A stretch of DNA of 64,000 bases from Sulfitobacter sp. HNIBRBA3233 (GTDB lineage: Bacteria; Pseudomonadota; Alphaproteobacteria; Rhodobacterales; Rhodobacteraceae): NCBI RefSeq assembly GCF_040149665.1, contig NZ_JBEFLP010000001.1, forward strand, positions 2,649,272 through 2,713,271, written 5' to 3'. Position 1 is the first letter of the stretch. Every line of letters starts with the position of its first letter. Positions 47,431-55,171 of this stretch are shown one piece after another. A program made the translations under genes and the position numbers. Under the pieces are notes generated by a model. The model saw only the letters and a program-made list of their open reading frames with translations. It was not told the DNA's origin and searched no databases.

Positions 47431-47456
47431 CCGGTCGCGGCGCCAGCCGCGGCCGG
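47431..47456. terminator. Hairpin after the binding-protein gene
   Basis: An 11-base stem with one G-T pair (CCGGTCGCGGC / GCCGCGGCCGG) and a GCCA loop. It probably reduces read-through from the binding-protein gene into the second ATPase gene, as is common in ABC operons. Confidence 0.5.
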
Positions 47457-47492
47457 AGCACTGAGACCAAATGTAAAAAGGGTGCTGGGACC

Positions 47493-48329
47493 ATGCTGGA
47501 CGACGCCAAGACCGCCGATGTGCAGGTTGAGAACCTTCTGGAAGTCAACAACATCGAAGTGATCTACAACCACGTGATCCTTGTGCTCAAAGGGGTCAGC
47601 CTGAACGTGCCCAAAGGCGGTATCACCGCGCTTCTGGGGGGCAACGGGGCGGGCAAGACCACCACACTCAAGGCGATTTCCGGTTTGCTGGCCTCGGAGC
47701 GGGGCGAAGTGACCAAAGGGTCGATCAAGTACCGCAACATCCCCATTCAGCACGCCGATCCGGCAGAGACGGTCAAGGCCGGTGTCGTGCAGGTCATGGA
47801 AGGTCGCCACTGTTTCGAGCACCTGACCGTCGAGGAAAACCTGCTGACCGGTGCCTATACCCGCAGCGACGGTGCCGCCGCGATCGCGGCGGACCTCGAG
47901 ATGGTCTATGACTATTTTCCGCGCCTGCGCGAGCGGCGCAAAAGCCAGGCGGGATATACCTCTGGCGGGGAACAGCAGATGTGCGCCGTGGGCCGCGCGC
48001 TGATGAGCCGCCCCGAGACGATCCTGCTGGACGAGCCGTCGATGGGATTGGCCCCGCAGCTGGTCGAACAGATTTTCGAGATCGTGAAGACGATCAACGA
48101 AAAGGAAGGCGTGACTTTCCTTCTGGCCGAGCAGAACACCAACGTGGCGCTGCGATATGCGCACTACGGCTATATCCTCGAATCCGGGCGCGTGGTGATG
48201 GATGGCCCCGCGAAGGATCTGCGAGAGAACCAGGATGTGAAGGAATTCTATCTTGGCATGTCCGACGAAGGGCGCAAATCCTTCCGCGATGTGCGCAGCT
48301 ACCGGCGCCGCAAAAGATGGCTGAGCTGA
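47493..48329 (+). CDS. HAAT ABC transporter ATP-binding protein, LivF type
   Basis: The 278-residue product is the second ATPase of the importer. Walker A is GGNGAGKTT, the signature YTSGGEQQMCAVGRAL and Walker B ILLDEPSMGLAP. It has a basic C-terminal tail (RSYRRRKRW). The ATG at 47493 follows GGTGCTGGGA. With the LivG, LivH, LivM and binding-protein genes upstream, it completes a full importer. Confidence 0.93.
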   Translation: MLDDAKTADVQVENLLEVNNIEVIYNHVILVLKGVSLNVPKGGITALLGGNGAGKTTTLKAISGLLASERGEVTKGSIKYRNIPIQHADPAETVKAGVVQVMEGRHCFEHLTVEENLLTGAYTRSDGAAAIAADLEMVYDYFPRLRERRKSQAGYTSGGEQQMCAVGRALMSRPETILLDEPSMGLAPQLVEQIFEIVKTINEKEGVTFLLAEQNTNVALRYAHYGYILESGRVVMDGPAKDLRENQDVKEFYLGMSDEGRKSFRDVRSYRRRKRWLS

Positions 48330-48330
48330 C

Positions 48331-49032
48331 ATGAAACCGTCTGCGCATAGCGACGATCCGCACCTTGTCGACCGTGTGGGCTGGCTTCGCGCGGCGGTGA
48401 TGGGGGCAAACGACGGCATCGTTTCGGTCGCGTCGCTCATTGTCGGCGTTGCGGCGGCGGAGCCTTCGGCGCGCACGATCCTGATCGCGGGCATGGCGGG
48501 GCTCGCCGCGGGGGCGATGTCGATGGCGGCGGGCGAATACGTCAGCGTATCGTCGCAGGCCGATCTGGAAAGCGCGGACATCGCCCGCGAGCGTCAGGCG
48601 TTGCTGGACGATCCGGCGGGCGAGGAGGAAGAACTGGTCGAGATCTACGTCGCACGCGGATTGTCGCAGGACACGGCCCGACAGGTCGCGCGGGAGCTGT
48701 CGGCGCAGGATGCGCTCGGGGCCCATGTGCGCGACGAGCTGGGCCTGTCCGAAACACAGGCTGCGCAGCCCTTGCTGGCGGCGGTCTCCTCGGCGGTGAC
48801 GTTCAGTGCCTTTGCGGCGATCCCCCTGATCGCGGCGGTGCTGTCACCTCTGGCGATCCTGATCCCGGTGGTGGTGGTGGTGACGCTGATCGCGCTGGCC
48901 GGTCTGGGTGCGCTGGGCGCAGTCGCGGGCGGTGCGCCGGTGGTTCCGGCATCGGCAAGGGTGGTGATCTGGGGCGGGTTGGCCATGGCCGTAACCGCAG
49001 CGGTCGGGCGGATATTCGGGGTGGCGGTCTGA
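48331..49032 (+). CDS. VIT1/CCC1-type membrane protein
   Basis: The 233-residue product belongs to the vacuolar iron transporter/CCC1 family, with about five membrane segments. The start WLRAAVMGANDGIVSVASLIVG and AGAMSMAAGEYVSVSSQ are typical, and a cytoplasmic acidic region (residues 80-135) lies between segments. Relatives move Fe2+ or Mn2+, but this short bacterial form has no proven substrate. It starts one base after the LivF-type gene and probably belongs to the operon by position only. Confidence 0.88.
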   Translation: MKPSAHSDDPHLVDRVGWLRAAVMGANDGIVSVASLIVGVAAAEPSARTILIAGMAGLAAGAMSMAAGEYVSVSSQADLESADIARERQALLDDPAGEEEELVEIYVARGLSQDTARQVARELSAQDALGAHVRDELGLSETQAAQPLLAAVSSAVTFSAFAAIPLIAAVLSPLAILIPVVVVVTLIALAGLGALGAVAGGAPVVPASARVVIWGGLAMAVTAAVGRIFGVAV

Positions 49033-49071
49033 CAGGGGCGCGCATCCGGCGAGAAACGATGAGGTAGCAAG

Positions 49072-50298
49072 GTGACGACGACAACACATTACGACGATCT
49101 GGAAACCCGCTCCGCCGCAGAGCGTGCAGCGGATATCGCCGAACGGCTGCCCCGACAGATCGCGCGGGCGCAGGCGCTTGCGGGCTATGCGACATCGCTT
49201 GCGGATGTCAGCCCGGCCCGGATCACCAGCGCAGAGGATCTGGCCGCGCTGCCCGTGCTTCGCAAATCCGATCTGGGAGAGGCGCAAAAGCGCGCGGCCC
49301 CCTTCGGTGGCTTCACCACGAAGCAGGCCCATGAATTCACCCATGTCTTCCAGTCGCCCGGCCCGATCTACGAGCCGTCGAGCAACGATCCGGACTGGTG
49401 GCGGATGGGCCGGTTCCTGCACGGGCTGGGCATTGGCGCGGGCGATATCGTTCACAACTGCTTTGGCTATCACCTGACACCGGCGGGGATGATTTTCGAA
49501 AGCGGCGCGCGGGCGGTGGGCGCTGCCGTGCTGCCCGCCGGCACGGGGCAGACCGAGCTTCAGGTCACGGCGGCACGGGACGTGGGGTCGACGGCCTATG
49601 CGGGAACGCCGGACTACCTGAAGGTTATCCTCGAGAAAGCCGATGAAATGGGCGTCACGCTCGGGATTACCCGCGCCGCCGTGGGGGGCGGGGCGCTGTT
49701 TCCGTCGCTGCGCGACTGGTACACCCAGCGCGGTATCACCTGTCTGCAATGCTATGCGACCGCCGATCTGGGCAACATCGCCTACGAATCCCCCGCCGCC
49801 GAGGGGATGATCGTGGATGAGCATGTGATCGTGGAGATCGTGACACCCGGCACCGGCGATCCGGTGCCTGCGGGCGAGGTGGGTGAAGTTGTCGTCACCA
49901 CGCTGAACCCGGACTATCCGCTGATCCGCTTCGCCACAGGCGATCTGAGCGCCGTCATGGAGGGCCAAAGCCCCTGCGGGCGCACGAACCTGCGCATCAA
50001 GGGGTGGATGGGCCGTGCGGACCAGACCACGAAGATCAAGGGCATGTTCGTGCGCCCCGAGCAGGTTGCGTCCCTCGTGTCCGCCCACGCCGGTATCGAC
50101 CGCGCGCGCATCATCGCCTCGCGCGAGGGAGAGCGCGATGTGATGACCGTGGTGATCGAAACCGCCGGCGCGGAACCGGATGGCTTTGCCGCGTCGATCC
50201 AGTCTCATCTGAAGATGAAAGGGGATGTGCGCGTCGTGGCCCCCGGCAGCCTGCCGCGCGACGGGTTGGTGATCGAGGACCAGCGCAGCTACGACTGA
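49072..50298 (+). CDS. Phenylacetate-CoA ligase-like protein, atypical nucleotide loop
   Basis: The 408-residue product resembles PaaK-type AMP-forming ligases in overall order: a late GEVGEVVVTTLNPDYPLIRFATGDLS segment and the GRADQTTKIKGMFVRPEQV motif are well kept. At the place of the usual Ser/Thr/Gly-rich ATP loop, the sequence reads HVFQSPGPIYEPSSND, so ATP use is uncertain or altered. It starts with GTG, preceded by GAGGTAGCAAG. As I recall, relatives with this same loop lie next to HAAT importers in other alphaproteobacteria. It probably acts on the same compound as the importer and the first ligase. Confidence 0.82.
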   Translation: MTTTTHYDDLETRSAAERAADIAERLPRQIARAQALAGYATSLADVSPARITSAEDLAALPVLRKSDLGEAQKRAAPFGGFTTKQAHEFTHVFQSPGPIYEPSSNDPDWWRMGRFLHGLGIGAGDIVHNCFGYHLTPAGMIFESGARAVGAAVLPAGTGQTELQVTAARDVGSTAYAGTPDYLKVILEKADEMGVTLGITRAAVGGGALFPSLRDWYTQRGITCLQCYATADLGNIAYESPAAEGMIVDEHVIVEIVTPGTGDPVPAGEVGEVVVTTLNPDYPLIRFATGDLSAVMEGQSPCGRTNLRIKGWMGRADQTTKIKGMFVRPEQVASLVSAHAGIDRARIIASREGERDVMTVVIETAGAEPDGFAASIQSHLKMKGDVRVVAPGSLPRDGLVIEDQRSYD

Positions 50299-50355
50299 CA
50301 GGGATCCGGGCAGGGACGGTGCGGTGCACTACACCATCTGGCCTTTCCGACAAAA

Positions 50356-52032
50356 ATGATCGACAAAGCGGTCATGAGTCTGGTCTCCATACGTTCTGCG
50401 CGCGCAAGTCGCGACGGGCTGCGCCCCCTTGCGGGAGTGGCGCTGCTGGTTGCGGCGCTCTGCGCGCTGCCGATGGTGGCCGTGGTGATCGCGGCATTGA
50501 CCGGCGGGACCGATACGGTCGCGCATCTGGCAGAGACGGTGCTGTGGTCCTACACCCGCGCGACGCTGGCGCTGGTGCTGCTGGTGGCGGCGGGCACTTT
50601 CGTCATCGGTGTGGGAACGGCGTGGCTGGTGACAATGACGCGCTTTCCGGGCAAGCGGTTTCTGGAGATCGCGCTGGTCATCCCGCTGGCGTTTCCGGCC
50701 TACGTTCTGGCCTATGCCTATACCCATATCCTGGACCACCCGGGCATTGTGCAAAGCTTTCTGCGGGATGTGACCGGCTGGGGGCCGCGCGACTACTGGT
50801 TCCCCGAAATCCGGTCGCTGGGTGGTGCGGCACTGATGCTGGTGCTGGTGCTTTATCCTTACGTCTACCTGCTGGCGCGGGCGGCCTTCCTGCAGCAGAG
50901 CGGGTCGACCTTTCTGGCGGCGCGCGCGCTGGGCTCCGGCGCGACCGCCGCGTTTTTCCGGGTCAGCCTGCCGCTGGCGCGTCCGGCGATTGCCGGGGGC
51001 GTGTTGCTGGCGGTGATGGAGACGATCGCGGATTTCGGCACGGTGTCCTATTTCAGCGTGCAGACCTTCGCGACCGGTATCTACACCAGCTGGTTCGCGC
51101 TGGCCGACCGCGCGGGGGCCGCGCAGCTGGCGCTTTGCCTGCTGAGCTTTGCGTTGCTTCTGGCCATGCTGGAACGGCTGCAACGCGGGGGGGCGCAGTA
51201 CCACGAGGGCGCGCGCCGCACGCAGGCCATGGCCCCTGCCCATCTGAAGGGCTGGCGGGCGATGCTTGCGATGATCGCCTGCGCGCTGCCGGTGGTGCTG
51301 GGCGCGGGATTGCCGATCGTGGTGCTGGTGTCGATGGGGATCGGATCTGAACAGGACCTGCTGAGCCCGCGCTACATCGGTTTCGTACGCAATTCGCTGA
51401 CCCTTGCGGGGGTCGCGGCGCTGGTCACGGTCGGCGCGGCGATTTCCGTTGGGTTTTTCCAGCGCCTGCACCGCGGCAGGCGGGCACGTGCGGCGGCCTA
51501 TGTGGCGCGGCTGGGCTATGCCGTGCCGGGCGGGGTGATCGCGGTTGGCCTGCTGGTGCCTTTCGCGGCCTTCGACAATGCGCTGGATGCATGGATGCGG
51601 GCGACATTCGATATTTCGACCGGTCTGCTGGTGACCGGATCGATCTGGCTTCTCGTGGTGGCCTATATGGTGCGTTTCCTCGCGGCAGCGCTGGGCGCCT
51701 ACGAGGGCGGGCAGGCGATGGTGCACGGGAACATGGATGCGGCATCGCGTTCGCTGGGGCAGGGCCCGCTGGGCACGCTGCGCCGCGTGCATCTGCCGAT
51801 CCTCGCGCCGAGCCTTCTGACCGCGCTTCTGATCGTGTTTGTAGACGTGATGAAAGAGCTTCCCGCGACGCTGATTATGCGGCCCTTCAACTATGACACG
51901 CTGGCGGTTCAGGCCTACCGGCTGGCCAATGACGAGCGTCTGGAAGGTGCGGCTGTCCCGAGCCTTGTGATCGTGGCCATGGGGTTGCTGCCGGTGATCC
52001 TGATCTGCCGTCAGGTCGGGCGGCGCGGCTGA
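50356..52032 (+). CDS. Iron(III)-type ABC transporter permease, two fused domains
   Basis: The 558-residue product has two copies of the binding-protein-dependent permease domain and about twelve membrane segments, as in FbpB/thiamine-type importers. Coupling motifs appear twice: AARALGSGATAAFFRVSLPL near residue 193 and ASRSLGQGPLGTLRRVHLPI near residue 463. No binding protein or ATPase gene of this system lies in the window, so it is an orphan permease here. The start could also be ATG at 50374. Iron is the usual substrate of the family but is not proven. Confidence 0.85.
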   Translation: MIDKAVMSLVSIRSARASRDGLRPLAGVALLVAALCALPMVAVVIAALTGGTDTVAHLAETVLWSYTRATLALVLLVAAGTFVIGVGTAWLVTMTRFPGKRFLEIALVIPLAFPAYVLAYAYTHILDHPGIVQSFLRDVTGWGPRDYWFPEIRSLGGAALMLVLVLYPYVYLLARAAFLQQSGSTFLAARALGSGATAAFFRVSLPLARPAIAGGVLLAVMETIADFGTVSYFSVQTFATGIYTSWFALADRAGAAQLALCLLSFALLLAMLERLQRGGAQYHEGARRTQAMAPAHLKGWRAMLAMIACALPVVLGAGLPIVVLVSMGIGSEQDLLSPRYIGFVRNSLTLAGVAALVTVGAAISVGFFQRLHRGRRARAAAYVARLGYAVPGGVIAVGLLVPFAAFDNALDAWMRATFDISTGLLVTGSIWLLVVAYMVRFLAAALGAYEGGQAMVHGNMDAASRSLGQGPLGTLRRVHLPILAPSLLTALLIVFVDVMKELPATLIMRPFNYDTLAVQAYRLANDERLEGAAVPSLVIVAMGLLPVILICRQVGRRG

Positions 52033-52045
52033 TCCCGATATTGCA

Positions 52046-52065
52046 CGCCGGTGGACCGTCCGGCG
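52046..52065. terminator. Hairpin after the permease gene
   Basis: A 6-base stem (CGCCGG / CCGGCG) with an 8-base loop begins 14 bases after the stop, and a copy of the intergenic repeat follows 16 bases later. Confidence 0.4.
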
Positions 52066-52080
52066 GCTGGCGGCGGATTC

Positions 52081-52103
52081 GAGTTTAAGGGCAAAGTGGA
52101 GGC
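52081..52103 (+). repeat. Intergenic repeat, copy 6 of 6
   Basis: GAGTTTA, AGGG, then CAAAGTGGAGGC. It lies 48 bases after the permease stop, between that gene and the end of the convergent yghU gene. Confidence 0.65.
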
Positions 52104-52143
52104 AGGGGCCGCGCGCCACCGGGAGGGCAGCGCGCGGATCCTG

Positions 52144-53016
52144 TCAGTCCTTGGCAATCTTGTCCTGGGTCCTGGTTTCGAAATCGCTCGCGTCGTGGCG
52201 TTCGAGGAGCTGTTTGGACGGATCGTCACCGAAGGCCTTGTTGACCATGCGACCCCGGCTGACGGCCGGACGCGCATCGATCGCTTCGGCCCAGCGCAGC
52301 ACGTTCTTGTAGCTTGCCACATCCAGAAACTCTGCGGCGCTGTAGAGGCGGCCCAATACCAGTTGACCGTACCACGCCCAGATCGCCATGTCGGCAATCG
52401 AATATTCGCCCGCGAAATAGTCGTTTTCGGCCAGATGGCGGTCGAGCACGTCAAGCTGGCGCTTCGTCTCCATTGCGAAGCGGTTGATGGGGTATTCGAA
52501 TTTCTCGGGTGCGTAGGCGTAGAAATGTCCGAAACCGCCGCCGAGATAGGGGGCCGAGCCCATCTGCCAGAACAGCCAGCTCATCGCTTCGGCGCGCTGG
52601 CCGGGATCGGCGGGCAGGAAGGCGCCGAATTTTTCCGCGAGGTAGAGCATGATCGATCCGCTTTCGAAAACCCGCTGCGGTTCGTCACCGGAGTGGTCCA
52701 TCAGGGCCGGGATCTTGGAGTTCGGGTTGACCGCGACGAAGCCCGAGCCGAACTGTTCACCTTCGCCGATGTTGATCAGCCACGCGTCGTATTCGGCGCC
52801 CTCGTGGCCGAGTGCGAGGAGTTCTTCCAGCAGGATCGTGACCTTGACCCCGTTGGGGGTCGCGAGGGAGTAGAGCTGGAGCGGGTGTTTTCCGACGGAA
52901 AGCTCCTTGTCGTGGGTGGGTCCCGCGATGGGGCGATTGATCGACGCGAACTTGCCGCCGCTTTCGGCGTCCCATGTCCAGACTTTCGGGGGCGTGTATT
53001 CGGCCATTTCGGGCAC
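52144..53016 (-). CDS. yghU: Glutathione-dependent disulfide-bond oxidoreductase (YghU family)
   Basis: The 290-residue product is a Nu-class glutathione S-transferase relative. After an N-terminal extension of about 45 residues (YTPPKVWTWDAESGGKFASI), the thioredoxin-like domain follows (HPLQLYSLATPNGVKVTILL, VNPNSKIPALMD, ESGSIMLYLAEKFG), then the helical domain (QMGSAPYLGGGFGHFYAYAP). The early Asn/Thr and ESGS glutathione-site residues are kept. It reduces disulfides with glutathione in E. coli. The start may be 53016 or 53007. Confidence 0.92.
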   Translation of the reverse strand: MPEMAEYTPPKVWTWDAESGGKFASINRPIAGPTHDKELSVGKHPLQLYSLATPNGVKVTILLEELLALGHEGAEYDAWLINIGEGEQFGSGFVAVNPNSKIPALMDHSGDEPQRVFESGSIMLYLAEKFGAFLPADPGQRAEAMSWLFWQMGSAPYLGGGFGHFYAYAPEKFEYPINRFAMETKRQLDVLDRHLAENDYFAGEYSIADMAIWAWYGQLVLGRLYSAAEFLDVASYKNVLRWAEAIDARPAVSRGRMVNKAFGDDPSKQLLERHDASDFETRTQDKIAKD

Positions 53017-53131
53017 CTTTCTGTTTCCTGTTCTGCCCCCAACCTATTGTCTGGGCGGGCAGTGGCAAGGAGGCCTGCGTCAATAGACGGGACCGTTTGA
53101 CGGCACGTGGCGGGATGTTAGGCTTTGCGCC

Positions 53132-53773
53132 GTGAAAATACCTCGGATCTCCGGCCTTGCGCGCGCCTGTGTCGCCCTCTGCATGGTGGCGGTCATATGG
53201 CCTTGCGCAGCGCTGGCCGAGCGTCCTGCGGCGGGGCTGTTGTGGAACCGGACCGGGTTGCCGGCGGTCTTTCCGTTGCTGGTGGTGACCGCGCCCGGAC
53301 GCGACTACGTGGTGGAGCTGACCGACGCGGAGACAGCGACACCCGCGATGGCGGGGTATATCCACGGAGGCCGCTTTTTCCGTCTGCTCGTGCCGCCGGG
53401 CCGGTTCGATGTCACGTTCCATGCGGGCAGCGGTTGGGCCGGAGAAGAGATGCTGTTCGGCCCGGCCACGCAAACCATGCGCCTTGAGAAACCGCTGGTC
53501 TTTCGGGTGGAGGATTTCAGGACCAAGGCCGGCCACCGCATAGATTTGCGCGACTGGGCCCCGGGAGAGCGCGCGGGACTGCAAACGCGGCGCATCGCGC
53601 TGTGCCAGACGCTGAGGCTGGCGCCGGAAGCACCACCCGCCCTGACGCTGGTGCCAACCGGCCCCGACACCGAGCAGTCGGCGGGCGACGCGCCAAAGTA
53701 CGGCGATTTGTGGCGGTACAGGCACGTCGCGCAAGACAGGGCGCGTTGGGACGTCGAATCGCGCCCGTGCTGA
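53132..53773 (+). CDS. Exported protein of unknown function
   Basis: I do not recognise a family. The 213-residue product starts with GTG and has a signal peptide (about residues 1-30, ending AALAE); it should be periplasmic. The body (GLPAVFPLLVVTAPGRDYVV, YIHGGRFFRLLVPPGRFDV) looks like a small beta-sandwich. It lies opposite yghU and ends just before a shared terminator. Confidence 0.7.
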   Translation: MKIPRISGLARACVALCMVAVIWPCAALAERPAAGLLWNRTGLPAVFPLLVVTAPGRDYVVELTDAETATPAMAGYIHGGRFFRLLVPPGRFDVTFHAGSGWAGEEMLFGPATQTMRLEKPLVFRVEDFRTKAGHRIDLRDWAPGERAGLQTRRIALCQTLRLAPEAPPALTLVPTGPDTEQSAGDAPKYGDLWRYRHVAQDRARWDVESRPC

Positions 53774-53781
53774 GGCAACAA

Positions 53782-53809
53782 AAAGGCCGCTCTGGGATGA
53801 GCGGCCTTT
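53782..53809. terminator. Bidirectional terminator
   Basis: An 11-base stem (AAAGGCCGCTC / GAGCGGCCTTT) with a TGGGAT loop; runs of A before and T after it serve both strands. It ends the unknown exported gene on the plus strand and rpmJ on the minus strand. Confidence 0.85.
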
Positions 53810-53832
53810 CAGGGATCAGATGATCCGAACAA

Positions 53833-53958
53833 TCAACCCTGGCGGGCCTTGAAACGCTTTTGCGTCTTGTTGATCACATAGACGCGGCCCTTGCGGCGCA
53901 CAACGCGGCAGTCACGGTGCCGGTTCTTGAGCGAGCGGAGCGAGTTGCGAACTTTCAT
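53833..53958 (-). CDS. rpmJ: 50S ribosomal protein L36
   Basis: The 41-residue product is a complete L36 of the large subunit: [28 protein letters not shown] and the end KRFKARQG. It is the long form that lacks the four zinc-binding residues of the other L36 type (only one Cys is present). GGAGAGAA precedes the ATG. It lies 83 bases downstream of tRNA-Val on the same strand and ends before the bidirectional terminator. Confidence 0.95.
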   Translation of the reverse strand: MKVRNSLRSLKNRHRDCRVVRRKGRVYVINKTQKRFKARQG

Positions 53959-54041
53959 AAGTTCTCTCCTTCAATGTCATGGCGCGAACCAGCGCCGGGT
54001 TTCGGGCGGATCCGGCGATTGCGCGCCAGATCGATGAAAAG

Positions 54042-54116
54042 TGGTGGGCGATACTGGGATCGAACCAGTGACCCCTTCGATGTCAACGAAGTGCTCTACC
54101 GCTGAGCTAATCACCC
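54042..54116 (-). tRNA. tRNA-Val (anticodon GAC)
   Basis: The 75-base cloverleaf folds fully: acceptor GGGTGAT / ATCGCCC (one T-G pair), D-stem GCTC / GAGC, anticodon stem CTTCG / CGAAG with loop TTGACAT (anticodon GAC), a five-base variable region and T-arm ACTGG / CCAGT with loop TTCGATC. The 3' CCA is encoded. Confidence 0.97.
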
Positions 54117-54180
54117 ACATTAGATGCGAAATCTCCTGCCCCAAACAAAAATGGGGCGCGAAACCACGCGCCGTTGCGCT

Positions 54181-54209
54181 CCTATAAAAGGTTGCGAGAG
54201 GGGGATCAA
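54181..54209 (-). promoter_or_regulatory. Promoter of tRNA-Val
   Basis: On the minus strand TTGATC (-35) and TATAGG (-10) are separated by 17 bases, which fits a housekeeping sigma-70 promoter. Transcription would begin about 58 bases before the tRNA. Confidence 0.6.
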
Positions 54210-54267
54210 GGGGTTTTGGCTTCGTTGTATTCCGCGCTATGTGTTTGAGGAACCACGGGAGCCCGGG

Positions 54268-55128
54268 ATGACATCAGCGGCCTACGATATCCTTTTGCCT
54301 GAACGCGCCCTGTCGTGCGTTGTTTTTGCCTCACCGCATTCGGGACGCGACTATGGCTGGTCCTTTTTGCGCAAAACCGTCCTGAACGAGCATGAAATCC
54401 GCTCGTCCGAGGACGCTTTTGTGGATCAGCTGTTCGATTGCGCCCCGGAATACGGTGCCGCGTTTATCCGTGCGGGCACGCCGCGCGCCTATGTTGATCT
54501 GAATCGGGCCTGCGACGAACTGGATCCCGCGCTAATCGAAGGGGTGCGGCGCGTGGGCCACAACCAGCGGGTCGCATCCGGTCTGGGGGTGATTCCGCGG
54601 GTCGTGGCGAACGGCCGTGCGATTTATCGCGGCAAGATGACGGAGGCCGAGGCGCAGGAGCGAATCGACCGGATCTGGAAACCCTACCACGAGCGGCTTC
54701 AGCATCTTCTGAGCCGCGCGCATGATCTGCACGGGCAGACCGTGCTGGTCGACTGCCATTCGATGCCCCACGAGGCGATGGATGGCGTCGCGCGCGCGGG
54801 CATCCGGCGGCCCGACGTGGTGCTGGGCGACCGGTTCGGGGCCGCGGCCAGCGGCGAGGTCGTGGACCGGATCGAGGCTGCCTTTTCGGACGCGGGTTTC
54901 GTCGTCACGCGGAACGCGCCGTTCGCGGGGGCCTATATCACGCAGGCCTACGGGAAACCTGCGAAGGGCCAGCACGCGGTTCAGGTCGAGATCGACCGCT
55001 CGCTTTATATGAACGAACAGCTGATCCGCCCGAACGGCGATTTCGAGGCCGTGCGCGCCGCTTTGCGCAATGTCATCCGCGATGTCGCGCGAATCGGGCA
55101 GGGCCGCGTGCCGCTCGCGGCGGAATAG
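54268..55128 (+). CDS. N-formylglutamate amidohydrolase family protein
   Basis: The 286-residue product fits the N-formylglutamate amidohydrolase (HutG-like) family, zinc enzymes that remove formyl groups in one route of histidine breakdown. Motifs: FASPHSGRDY near residue 22, RAYVDLNRACDELDP near residue 75, and LVDCHSMPHEA near residue 160. No hut genes are nearby, so the true substrate may differ. The ATG at 54268 is taken because the sequence before it is not conserved and holds the tRNA promoter. Confidence 0.88.
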   Translation: MTSAAYDILLPERALSCVVFASPHSGRDYGWSFLRKTVLNEHEIRSSEDAFVDQLFDCAPEYGAAFIRAGTPRAYVDLNRACDELDPALIEGVRRVGHNQRVASGLGVIPRVVANGRAIYRGKMTEAEAQERIDRIWKPYHERLQHLLSRAHDLHGQTVLVDCHSMPHEAMDGVARAGIRRPDVVLGDRFGAAASGEVVDRIEAAFSDAGFVVTRNAPFAGAYITQAYGKPAKGQHAVQVEIDRSLYMNEQLIRPNGDFEAVRAALRNVIRDVARIGQGRVPLAAE

Positions 55129-55171
55129 ACCCCGCGCTGGGCCTGTGTGCGCAGGGGCCTTTGCGGGCGCG

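Noticed and set aside
53860..54105. An 81-codon plus-strand frame over rpmJ and tRNA-Val
   Set aside because: rpmJ and the tRNA are certain on the other strand; the frame has no family match.
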